Source: Niabella pedocola (GTDB taxonomy: Bacteria > Bacteroidota > Bacteroidia > Chitinophagales > Chitinophagaceae). From it: a stretch of 64,000 nucleotides of DNA. This document shows positions 8,670 through 17,922 of the stretch, one piece after another. The notes below the pieces were generated by a model. That model made no database searches. It was not told the origin of the DNA and saw nothing but the letters and a program-made list of their open reading frames with translations. The position numbers and the translations under genes are program-made. The stretch covers positions 1,860,001-1,924,000 of the forward strand of contig NZ_JAJNEC010000005.1 of the NCBI RefSeq assembly GCF_021044425.1. Direction: 5' to 3'. Position 1 is the stretch's first letter. Every line of letters starts with the position of its first letter.

Positions 8670-11600
8670 ATGAAAATTTCAAAGCCCGTTGATGATTTTG
8701 TGTTGCGCATGCGCGAGTTCCTGACAGGAGATGTTACTCCTGAATTCAAAAAAGAAGAACCTTTCCGGCTGGAATTGTTCAGTCATGATCAAATGCAGCA
8801 ACACGGTATAGTGGTTGCCCGGTCACATGTGGTAGCAAATGGCCATCCGGCAGATAAGGTATTGCCCCGGCTGGATGATAATGAAGAAGTAATTGCGAAA
8901 GTATATGACCTGCTCAATGATTCGGTAAGCTCTAAACAACCCATTGCCCCTGCCAGCGAGTGGTTCCTGGATAACTATTACCTGATCAAAGAACAGATCG
9001 CACTTGGAAGAACCCATTTACCTAAAGGATATAGCGAAACCCTTCCCATCCTGGCAAAGGGAAGATCGGCCGGCTTTCCCCGGGTATACGATATTGCACT
9101 GGAGCTCATCGCGCACAGCGACGGGCATATCAGTATTGCTACGCTCACCGCATTTATAGACGCCTATCAAACCGTAACCCGCCTAACCCTGGGCGAGCTT
9201 TGGGCTATACCCATTATGCTGCGACTGGCCATTATCGAAAATATCCGCCGTATTGCGTCACGGGTGGCTGTGGACCGGCTGGAAAAAAATGTGGCCGTAT
9301 ACTGGTCGGAGCAGCTGCTTGAAACGGCTCAGAAAAACCCGCGCGATATCATTATTATTATTGCGGAAATGGCCAAGTCGAAGCTGCGGATGGACAGTGC
9401 ATTTGTTGCAGAGTTTATACGGCGGTTACAGGGCCGGGGCCAGGGATTGGCATTACCACTTACCTGGCTGGAAGAACGGCTGGCAGAAACCGGCAGCTCC
9501 TCCGTAGAACTGGTCAATATCGAAAATCAGAAACAGGCTACGGACCAGGTTTCTATCCGGAACTCCATTGAAAGTATCCGGCTGATACGGAGCACCGACT
9601 GGCGCAGCTTTGTAGAACAGGTAAGCATCGTTGAAAAAATATTGAACACCGATGTGGACGGCGTTTACGGGCAAATGGATTTTGTAACCCGCGACCGGTA
9701 CCGGCATATTGTGGAATGGGTGGGCAAACACAGCACGCTGGAGGAATACCAGGTAGCACAGCTTGCTATTGACCTGGCCAAAGAAAGCGCCGGAAAAGGC
9801 GCCCCCCAGCGGCAGCATCACGTGGGTTATTACCTTGTGGACGAAAAAGGACAGCAGGTACTGATCCGGAAATCGGGGATGCGGATTTCCTTACGACACC
9901 GGTTTAAAAACCTGCTGAAAAAAAACCGGCTGCTGTCGTATGCCGGTTCTGCCCTGCTGCTCTCCCTGCTGCTCAGTATCTGGATCGTTCTGTATGCATA
10001 CAAACTGAACAGCGGTATTTATGCCGCTCTCGTATTGGGGGCCGCCGCTTTTATCGCATGCAGTCAGGCCATTGTAATTCTCATCAACTGGATCGCCACG
10101 CTCATCGTAAAGCCCCGGCCTCTTCCCAAAATGGATTACTCCGATGGGATCCCCGAATCCGGCCGTACCGTAGTAGCGGTTCCCAGCATGCTCTCCAGCG
10201 AAAAAGCGATTGAAGCGCTGGTGGATGAACTGGAAGTGCGGTACCTGGCTAACCCCGAAGAACAGCTCTACTTTGCATTGCTGACCGATTTTACCGACGC
10301 CCCGCAGGAAAAAATGCCGGAGGACGATGCCTTGCTCACCTATGCCCGCAAACGTGTTGAAACATTAAATCTCCGGTATATAAAAGACAGCGGTTCCGGA
10401 AGCCGGTTCTTTTTATTTCACCGGCCGAGAAAATGGAACCCCCGTGAAAAAATATGGATGGGGCAGGAACGCAAACGGGGTAAACTGGCCGAACTGAACA
10501 GCTTTTTAAGCGATACCGGCCACTATGATTTTATAGAGATCACCGGCGATACCGCTTCGCTGAAAGCGGTGCGGTATGTGATAACACTGGACGCCGACAC
10601 CCAGCTTCCACGCGAAGCCGCCTGGAAACTGGTAGCCACGATGGCGCATCCGCTGAATCAACCGGTACTAAACGCGCAGCAAACCCGGGTGGTGGACGGA
10701 TACGGTATTCTACAACCACGCACCTCGGTAACCATTCCCCGCATCAACAGCAGTTATTATGCAAAAATGCACAGTAACGATTCCGGCCTGGATCCCTATA
10801 CCCGCCTAGTTTCTGATGTGTACCAGGACCTGTTTTCCGAAGGCTCCTTTGTTGGGAAAGGGATCTACGACATCGATGTTTTTGAAACCGTACTGGGTGA
10901 TGCCTTTCCGCCCAACCGTATTTTAAGTCACGACCTGCTGGAAGGATCTTATGTACGCTCGGGTTTACTTACAGACGTAGAGTTATTTGAAGAATATCCG
11001 GAAACGTATTGGGCAGATGCCAACCGCCGCCATCGCTGGATCCGGGGCGACTGGCAGATCGCCAGCTGGGGAACCCCCTTTGTACCGGGCAGGGAAAACA
11101 AACTCCGCCGGAATTTTATATCCAGTCTATCCCGCTGGAAGATATGGGACAATATCCGCAGGAGCCTCGTAGCCCCGGCCATGGTGCTTTTTTTAATAAT
11201 GGGCTGGGCATTTGTTCCCTACCCTCAATTATGGACCCTTCTTTTTTTTGCAGCGTGGCTGCTGCCACTGATCGCCAATTCCATTTGGCAACTGTTTCAT
11301 AAGTCTGAAAGTATGCACTGGCGGGCGCATCTTTTAGAAATACGCGACAATGCCATCAGTAGCCTGGCGCATATCCTGTTCAGCATTCTCTGTCTTCCTT
11401 TTGAAGCCGTTCAAAACCTGGATGCTATTTTCCGGGCCAACTGGCGGATGCTGATCTCCCATCACCGGCTGCTGCAGTGGACCCCGTCCGGCATGGCTGG
11501 CGGAAAACAAAAAAGTATCCCCGGGGCTTATGCCTATATGTGGCCTTCGGTATTAATCCCAGCCGGCATCGTTGCCTTGCTGATCATCATCAATCCCACT

Positions 11601-14600
11601 GCGCTGTGGCTGGCGGGTCCCATCCTTGCAGCATGGTTACTGGCGCCGGCGGTGGCCTGGAAGGTAAGTACCCCTTCCACCAAAAGGACGGTGGACCTGT
11701 CGTCAAAGGATATCGAACGGCTGCATTTTTATGCCCGTAAAACCTGGGCTTATTTTGAAGACTTTGTGGCGCAGGAAGACAACTGGCTGGCCCCGGATAA
11801 CTATCAGGAGCACCCGATAGCATCATTGGCACACCGCACATCTCCCACCAATATCGGTCTTGCACTGCTCTCCAATTTATCTGCGTACGATTTTGGTTAT
11901 TTATCCGTTAACAAAATGACGGAGCGCACCTATAAAACCTTTGAATCGCTTTCGGCACTGGAACGTTACCGCGGTCATTTCTACAACTGGTACGATACGG
12001 TTTCACTGGTTCCCCTGCAGCCCAAATATGTGTCTGCTGTGGATAGCGGCAATTTTATTGCAAGCGTTATGCTGCTGCGGCAGGGGCTGGATGAAATCCG
12101 GCAGGAAAAACTCTTTAAGCAACAACATATAAACGGCCTGCTGGATGCTTTTGCCGTATTAAAAAGCGTTTGTGATAAAAAAGCACAGACGGAATTACTG
12201 GCTTTGCCCGCCAAGATCCTGAACAACCTGAAAGCCACGTTTCCGCTTTCACTGAACGAACTTGTATCACAGCTGAGCGCGTTGCAGGAACAGGCCGGTC
12301 TTTTAAAGAGCAGCAGCCTCATGGCTGCAAACGCCGAAGCACTGAACTGGACCGAACGCCTGGAAAACCAGCTGACGGACCTCCTTACCTGCATCCGGAC
12401 CTTTTGCCCATGGACGCAGCACCTGCCGGTTCCGGACGCATATTCCCGGTTGCGGATCCTGGAGGAAATACCTTCGATCAATAATATACTGGAGCTGCAA
12501 CGCATATTGCCCGGGTATATTCATGAACACATCAGCGAAACCGGCAATAATGCTGATACAGCACATTTAGATCTGTTATTGAAAGCACTGGAAACAGGTG
12601 CCGCCGCCGCCGACCGGTTCCTGTCGGGACTTGAAAAAATAAAACATAATTGTGTTGAATTTTCAACGGCAGACTACGATTTCCTTTATAATAAAACCCA
12701 GCACCTTTTCCACATCGGATATAATGTAAGCGAGGATGCCGCCGATAAAAGCTATTACGACATGCTGGCCTCCGAAGCCCGTTTGGGTATTTTCGCAGCC
12801 ATCGCACAGGGGAAGATTCCGCAAACGGCCTGGTTTACGCTTGGCCGGCTGGTTACCAATATGGGCAACAACCCGGTATTGCTGTCCTGGAGCGGGTCCA
12901 TGTTCGAGTACCTGATGCCTCAGCTGCTGATGCCCTCTTATGAAAATACGCTGCTGGACCGCAGCAATAAAGGCGCTGTAAAAAACCAGATCGAGTATGG
13001 TAATAAGAACAATATCCCCTGGGGTATTTCAGAATCGGGTTATAACCTGGTAGATACCAGCCTCCACTATCAATACCAGTCGTTCGGCATTCCCGGCCTG
13101 GGGTTAAAAAGAGGCTTGGCAAATGACCTCGTTATTGCTCCTTATGCAACCATGATGGCCCTGATGATTGATCCGGCTGAAGCGATGGACAACCTCCGGA
13201 CCCTGTCACAAAAAGGATTTGAAGGCCGTTATGGTTTTTATGAAGCCATCGATTATACCCCGTCGCGCATGCCGCGGGGCCAGTCCCATGCCATCATAAA
13301 ATCGTTTATGGTGCATCACCAGGGAATGAGCTTCCTGGCTATGGCATACCTCCTGCTGGATAAAAAAATGCAGGAACGGTTTATCAGGGATCCGCAATTT
13401 CAGTCGGCCCTGCTATTGCTCCAGGAAAAAGCGCCACGCTCTACAAACTTCTATGAGCATACAGAAGATAACAGTGCGCGGCAAACGGTTTCTCATGAGT
13501 CGCATATGCGGGTACTCACTACTCCCAACACGCCCGTTCCGGAGGTACAGCTATTATCCAACGGAAGGTATGCCCTCATGGTCAGTAACAGCGGCGGCGG
13601 CTATAGCCGCTGGAAGGGCATTGCATTAAACCGCTGGCGGGAAGACACGACATTGGACAACTGGGGTATATTCTGTTATATAAAAGACCTGAGTACGGGT
13701 CATTTCTGGTCCAACACCTATCAGCCCACCCTCCGGAAAAGCAAGGCCTATGAAACGGTGTTTTCACAGGGGCACATCGTATTCCGCCGTGTGGATGATG
13801 GTTTTGAAACAAAAACAGACCTGGTGGTTTCACCGGAGGACGATGTGGAGATCCGCCGTATCCGGATCACTAACCGGTCCGCATCTACCAAAACCATAGA
13901 GGTCACCAGTTTTGGAGAAGTGGTGCTGGCAGACCAGGCAGCCGATGAGGCACATCCGGCCTTTAGCAATTTATTTGTACAAACGGAGATTGAAAAAGAT
14001 ACCGGGGCCATCCTCTGTACGCGCCGGCCCAGGGCCCGGAAGGATACGCCCCCATGGATGTTCCACAGTTTTATGGTGTATGGAGCCACCAGCGAACAGG
14101 TATCGTATGAAACTGACCGCATGCGGTTCATTGGCCGCGGCCGGTCCGTTGCCGCTCCCGCAGCCCTGAAGCAGGATGGTGCGCTTTCAGATACAGCAGG
14201 CTCGGTACTGGACCCCGTTGTTGCCATCCGGCACCGGATTACACTGAAAGGCCGCCAAACGGTAACGCTGGACCTGGTAATGGGCATTGCCGAATCGAAA
14301 GAGAGCTGTATGGGCCTGCTGGCCAAGTACCAGGACCGGTATATCAAGAACCGGGTATTTGAACTGGCTTGGACCCATAGCCAAGTGCTGCTGCGCCAGA
14401 TCAATGCCACCGAAGTAGAAGCCCAGCTTTTCAATGCCATTGCCGGCTCTATTATTTATGCCAACAATAACTTCCGGGCTGCCGCTTCAGTTATTGAAAG
14501 CAATTTAAAAGGGCAGCCGGGGCTTTGGAGCTATGCCATTTCCGGCGACCTGCCCATTGTGCTGGTGCGCGTAAAAGATAGCAACAATATCGACCTGGTT

Positions 14601-17360
14601 AAACAGCTGATCAAAGCACACTCATACTGGTCATTAAAAGCATTGCGGGTAGACCTTGTGATCTGGAATGATGATTTCGGATCCTACCGCCAGGTGTTCC
14701 AGGACCAGGTGATTGGTTTTATCACCGCTACCAGCGGCGGCGTGCTGGATCAGCCCGGTGGTATTTTTGTAAGGGCGGGCGACCAGATCTCCAGCGAAGA
14801 CCGCATCTTGTTTCAGACCGTTGCCCGGGTTATTTTTGATGATGACAAGGGTACGCTGGCGGAACAGGTGCTTCGGAAAACACCGGCAAAAGGACTGCCC
14901 GAGCCGCTTGCCGTGCAGCCGCGGCATCCCAAAACAGACCCGCAGCAAACCGTGGCGCTGCCCGGTCAGCTGCTGTTTAACAATGCTACCGGCGGATTTA
15001 CACAGGATGGTAAAGAATACATCCTGGAATCCGGACAAGAGAAAAAATCCCCGGCGCCCTGGTGCAACATCATTGCCAATAAAGAAATCGGGTCCATGCT
15101 CTCCGAAAGCGGATCGGCCTATACCTGGGTAGACAATGCGCAGGCATTCCGGCTTAGCCCCTGGCAAAACGACCCGGTAACCGACAAATGCGGCGAGGCC
15201 TATTATATCCGGGATGAAGAAACCGGCGTATACTGGTCGCCCACGCCCCTGCCCGCACCCGGCAAAAACGCCTACGTTACCCGGCATGGCTTTGGGTATT
15301 CGGTTTATGAGCATATTCATTATGGCATTGCGTCGGAATTTTGGGTGTATGTAGATGAAGCCTTGCCCGTGAAATATGTGGTTCTGAAGCTGCGCAATCT
15401 TACCAGCCAGCAACGTAACCTATCGGTAACCGGCTATGTGGAATGGGTACTGGGCGACCTGGCACATAAAAACAAAATGTTTGTGGTGGCCGACAAGGAT
15501 CCCCAAACCAACGTATTGTTTGCACGCAACCGTTATAACTCAGCCTTTTCAGAAAAGGTGGCCTTTTTTGATACCGATGCGCGCGAGAAAACATTCACCT
15601 GCGACCGTACAGAATTCATCGGCAGGAACGGCACCCTTAGCCGCCCCGAAGCACTTTCGCGAAAGCATCTTTCCGGTAGAACCGGTGCGGGTCTTGATCC
15701 CTGTACAGCACTACAGGTAGTCATACACCTGGCACCGGAAGAAGAGCAGGAGATCGTATTTCGTATGGGCGCGGGCAGAAACGAACAGGAAACCCGGGAA
15801 CTGGTGGAAAAGATAAAAGGAAATGCCTTTGCACAGGAGGCCCGGATAAAGGTACACGACCAGTGGAACCATATCCTGGGCGCTGTTTTTGTAAAAACCC
15901 CGGATGCAGCCATGAATGTGATGACCAATGGCTGGTGGCTGTACCAAGCGCTGGCCTGCCGGGTTTGGGGCCGAAGCGGATTCTATCAATCCGGTGGGGC
16001 CTTCGGTTTCCGCGATCAGTTACAGGATGTACTGGCATTGATGCATACGACGCCCGAAATTACAAGAGAACAGATCCTCCTGGCTGCTTCGCGGCAATTT
16101 AAGGAAGGGGATGTGCAGCATTGGTGGCACCCGCCCAGCGGCCGCGGTGTGCGTACAACCTGCTCCGACGATTATCTCTGGCTTCCGTATGTAACCGCCC
16201 GGTATATTACCGCCACAGGCGACAGGGAAATATTGAATGAATACGTATCCTTTATAGACGGGCGTCCTTTACAGCCGGATGAAGAATCGTATTACGATCT
16301 GCCCGTGTTCCTGAATCATTGGGAAACCTTGTACAATCACTGTAAACATGCCATTCGCCATGGATTAAGATTCGGGCAGCACGGATTGCCGCTGATCGGG
16401 TCGGGCGACTGGAACGATGGCATGGATAAAGTGGGCGAACACGGGAAAGGCGAAAGCGTTTGGCTGGCATTTTTCCTTTACGATGTACTTACACACTTCG
16501 CCGTTATTGCTGCGGAATATGGCGATGAAGATTTTACCACGCTTTGTAAAACAGAAGCTGCAAAATTAAAAGAGCATATTCATCAGAATGCCTGGGATGG
16601 CGACTGGTACCGCCGTGCTTACTTCGATGACGGTACGCCCCTGGGATCTGCTTCTAACGAAGAATGTAAGATCGACTCCATTTCCCAAAGCTGGTCCCTG
16701 CTATCCGGCGGCGGCGAGCCGGAGCGGAGTTTACAGGGCATGCAGGCATTGAACAAATACCTGGTAGACCGGCAGAACAAGATCATTAAACTGCTGACTC
16801 CACCCTTTGACAAATCGGATCTGTATCCCGGCTATATCAAAGGTTATGTGCCCGGAGTGCGTGAAAATGGCGGTCAATACACACATGCTGCCATCTGGAC
16901 CATCATGGCCTTCGCCGCTTTAAAAGACAGGGAACGGGTATGGGAATTGTTCTCCATGGTAAACCCGGTGAATCATACGCTTACGGCTGCCGACGTTGAA
17001 AAATACAAAGTGGAGCCTTATGTAATGGCCGCGGATGTTTATGGTGCGCCCCCGCATGAAGGCCGGGGTGGCTGGACCTGGTATACAGGTTCTGCAGGCT
17101 GGACGTATCAGCTGGCGATCGGTTCCATCCTGGGATTGCACCGGGAAGGCGAGCGCCTTTACCTGAATCCCTGCATTCCTGATGCATGGGACGCATATGA
17201 GATCCGCTACCGGTTTGGAAATACGGTTTATCATTTACAGGTTAAAAACAATAAAAAAGATGGCCATATCCGGCTCAGCGAAAACGGGCAAGCCTTAAAT
17301 GATCCGTTTATCGCATTGCAGGACGACGGTAATGAACATCATGTACTCGTGGAATTGTAA
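8670..17360 (+). CDS. Cyclic beta-1,2-glucan synthase-like protein (NdvB/Cgs type: GT84, glycoamylase-like and GH94 domains)
   Basis: 2896 residues, the length typical of NdvB/Cgs proteins. Order: an N-terminal region of about 420 residues; transmembrane helices (about 421-480); a glycosyltransferase domain with DADTQLP (D641) and HRWIRGDWQ (about 788); further membrane helices (about 832-880 and 960-1000); a glycoamylase-like domain (about 1020-1560, with HAIIKSFMVHHQGMSFLA); then two GH94-like halves from about 1610, the second carrying GSGDWNDGMD near residue 2578 with the expected catalytic Asp. In proteobacteria such enzymes build a beta-1,2-glucan on themselves, trim it by phosphorolysis and cyclise it. 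No ABC exporter of NdvA type lies adjacent. Activity could be glucan synthesis or, if the transferase is altered, phosphorolysis. The gene is monocistronic. Confidence 0.88.
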   Translation: MKISKPVDDFVLRMREFLTGDVTPEFKKEEPFRLELFSHDQMQQHGIVVARSHVVANGHPADKVLPRLDDNEEVIAKVYDLLNDSVSSKQPIAPASEWFLDNYYLIKEQIALGRTHLPKGYSETLPILAKGRSAGFPRVYDIALELIAHSDGHISIATLTAFIDAYQTVTRLTLGELWAIPIMLRLAIIENIRRIASRVAVDRLEKNVAVYWSEQLLETAQKNPRDIIIIIAEMAKSKLRMDSAFVAEFIRRLQGRGQGLALPLTWLEERLAETGSSSVELVNIENQKQATDQVSIRNSIESIRLIRSTDWRSFVEQVSIVEKILNTDVDGVYGQMDFVTRDRYRHIVEWVGKHSTLEEYQVAQLAIDLAKESAGKGAPQRQHHVGYYLVDEKGQQVLIRKSGMRISLRHRFKNLLKKNRLLSYAGSALLLSLLLSIWIVLYAYKLNSGIYAALVLGAAAFIACSQAIVILINWIATLIVKPRPLPKMDYSDGIPESGRTVVAVPSMLSSEKAIEALVDELEVRYLANPEEQLYFALLTDFTDAPQEKMPEDDALLTYARKRVETLNLRYIKDSGSGSRFFLFHRPRKWNPREKIWMGQERKRGKLAELNSFLSDTGHYDFIEITGDTASLKAVRYVITLDADTQLPREAAWKLVATMAHPLNQPVLNAQQTRVVDGYGILQPRTSVTIPRINSSYYAKMHSNDSGLDPYTRLVSDVYQDLFSEGSFVGKGIYDIDVFETVLGDAFPPNRILSHDLLEGSYVRSGLLTDVELFEEYPETYWADANRRHRWIRGDWQIASWGTPFVPGRENKLRRNFISSLSRWKIWDNIRRSLVAPAMVLFLIMGWAFVPYPQLWTLLFFAAWLLPLIANSIWQLFHKSESMHWRAHLLEIRDNAISSLAHILFSILCLPFEAVQNLDAIFRANWRMLISHHRLLQWTPSGMAGGKQKSIPGAYAYMWPSVLIPAGIVALLIIINPTALWLAGPILAAWLLAPAVAWKVSTPSTKRTVDLSSKDIERLHFYARKTWAYFEDFVAQEDNWLAPDNYQEHPIASLAHRTSPTNIGLALLSNLSAYDFGYLSVNKMTERTYKTFESLSALERYRGHFYNWYDTVSLVPLQPKYVSAVDSGNFIASVMLLRQGLDEIRQEKLFKQQHINGLLDAFAVLKSVCDKKAQTELLALPAKILNNLKATFPLSLNELVSQLSALQEQAGLLKSSSLMAANAEALNWTERLENQLTDLLTCIRTFCPWTQHLPVPDAYSRLRILEEIPSINNILELQRILPGYIHEHISETGNNADTAHLDLLLKALETGAAAADRFLSGLEKIKHNCVEFSTADYDFLYNKTQHLFHIGYNVSEDAADKSYYDMLASEARLGIFAAIAQGKIPQTAWFTLGRLVTNMGNNPVLLSWSGSMFEYLMPQLLMPSYENTLLDRSNKGAVKNQIEYGNKNNIPWGISESGYNLVDTSLHYQYQSFGIPGLGLKRGLANDLVIAPYATMMALMIDPAEAMDNLRTLSQKGFEGRYGFYEAIDYTPSRMPRGQSHAIIKSFMVHHQGMSFLAMAYLLLDKKMQERFIRDPQFQSALLLLQEKAPRSTNFYEHTEDNSARQTVSHESHMRVLTTPNTPVPEVQLLSNGRYALMVSNSGGGYSRWKGIALNRWREDTTLDNWGIFCYIKDLSTGHFWSNTYQPTLRKSKAYETVFSQGHIVFRRVDDGFETKTDLVVSPEDDVEIRRIRITNRSASTKTIEVTSFGEVVLADQAADEAHPAFSNLFVQTEIEKDTGAILCTRRPRARKDTPPWMFHSFMVYGATSEQVSYETDRMRFIGRGRSVAAPAALKQDGALSDTAGSVLDPVVAIRHRITLKGRQTVTLDLVMGIAESKESCMGLLAKYQDRYIKNRVFELAWTHSQVLLRQINATEVEAQLFNAIAGSIIYANNNFRAAASVIESNLKGQPGLWSYAISGDLPIVLVRVKDSNNIDLVKQLIKAHSYWSLKALRVDLVIWNDDFGSYRQVFQDQVIGFITATSGGVLDQPGGIFVRAGDQISSEDRILFQTVARVIFDDDKGTLAEQVLRKTPAKGLPEPLAVQPRHPKTDPQQTVALPGQLLFNNATGGFTQDGKEYILESGQEKKSPAPWCNIIANKEIGSMLSESGSAYTWVDNAQAFRLSPWQNDPVTDKCGEAYYIRDEETGVYWSPTPLPAPGKNAYVTRHGFGYSVYEHIHYGIASEFWVYVDEALPVKYVVLKLRNLTSQQRNLSVTGYVEWVLGDLAHKNKMFVVADKDPQTNVLFARNRYNSAFSEKVAFFDTDAREKTFTCDRTEFIGRNGTLSRPEALSRKHLSGRTGAGLDPCTALQVVIHLAPEEEQEIVFRMGAGRNEQETRELVEKIKGNAFAQEARIKVHDQWNHILGAVFVKTPDAAMNVMTNGWWLYQALACRVWGRSGFYQSGGAFGFRDQLQDVLALMHTTPEITREQILLAASRQFKEGDVQHWWHPPSGRGVRTTCSDDYLWLPYVTARYITATGDREILNEYVSFIDGRPLQPDEESYYDLPVFLNHWETLYNHCKHAIRHGLRFGQHGLPLIGSGDWNDGMDKVGEHGKGESVWLAFFLYDVLTHFAVIAAEYGDEDFTTLCKTEAAKLKEHIHQNAWDGDWYRRAYFDDGTPLGSASNEECKIDSISQSWSLLSGGGEPERSLQGMQALNKYLVDRQNKIIKLLTPPFDKSDLYPGYIKGYVPGVRENGGQYTHAAIWTIMAFAALKDRERVWELFSMVNPVNHTLTAADVEKYKVEPYVMAADVYGAPPHEGRGGWTWYTGSAGWTYQLAIGSILGLHREGERLYLNPCIPDAWDAYEIRYRFGNTVYHLQVKNNKKDGHIRLSENGQALNDPFIALQDDGNEHHVLVEL

Positions 17361-17922
17361 GTACTTTTTAAGATCAGATGATCCGCTGGCGGGGTAGATA
17401 TATAAGTTGACCTTAGGTGCTGATTATTGCACGCTTAATGCCTGAAATAAACGGCAGCAGTTGTATCAAAAGCACCTTTATAATGCCTTGACACGCGGAG
17501 TGTTTGATTTGCATAGCAAAACCGATGAGGCAACGACAAATACGCTTCAGGTCACCCTGAACTTGTTTCAGGGTCTATTGGAACGATCCACATAGATTTT
17601 GAAACAATCCCGATTGATCGGACAGCATAACTAAAGTACGATTGGGTTTCAATGTATCACTCCATGGGTCATCCTGAAGATGTTATCCGGGCCTGTTCTG
17701 GGATGACATTTTCAGGATCTGGTTGAATAATACATAGATACCGAAACAAGCTGCCAATGACAAAGTAGCAACTTTTGATACAATTTCTGTGTATCTGCGG
17801 CATTCAAAATATATAGCTTAGTCAAATTCATAGGTCCCGTCCTGGCTTCCCTGCGTTCATTATAGCAAAATCATCCCGAATGAAGTATTTTCGCTCTATA
17901 CAGAAATACAGCATTTATTCAT
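17361..17922. repeat. Gene-free region with REP-like inverted repeats
   Basis: No gene is supported in these 562 bases. A perfect dyad ACCCTGAA-CTTGT-TTCAGGGT lies at 17554-17574. A second dyad has arms ATCCTGAA (17671-17678) and TTCAGGAT (17711-17718), with GTCATCC (17669-17675) and GGATGAC (17701-17707) nested in it. A 14-base segment TGAAACAATCCCGA (17600-17613) recurs at 60001-60014. The sequence TCTGTGTATCTGCGGC near 17786 belongs to the degenerate motif repeated at 33.8-34.3 kb. These look like dispersed intergenic repeat remnants. A -7-like TATTTTCG (17886-17893) probably serves the downstream galactosidase gene. Confidence 0.6.

Noticed and set aside
13748..15413. Long frames on the minus strand (230 and 259 residues) within the giant gene
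   Set aside because: They are shadows of the conserved GH94 region of the plus-strand protein, with no domain signature.
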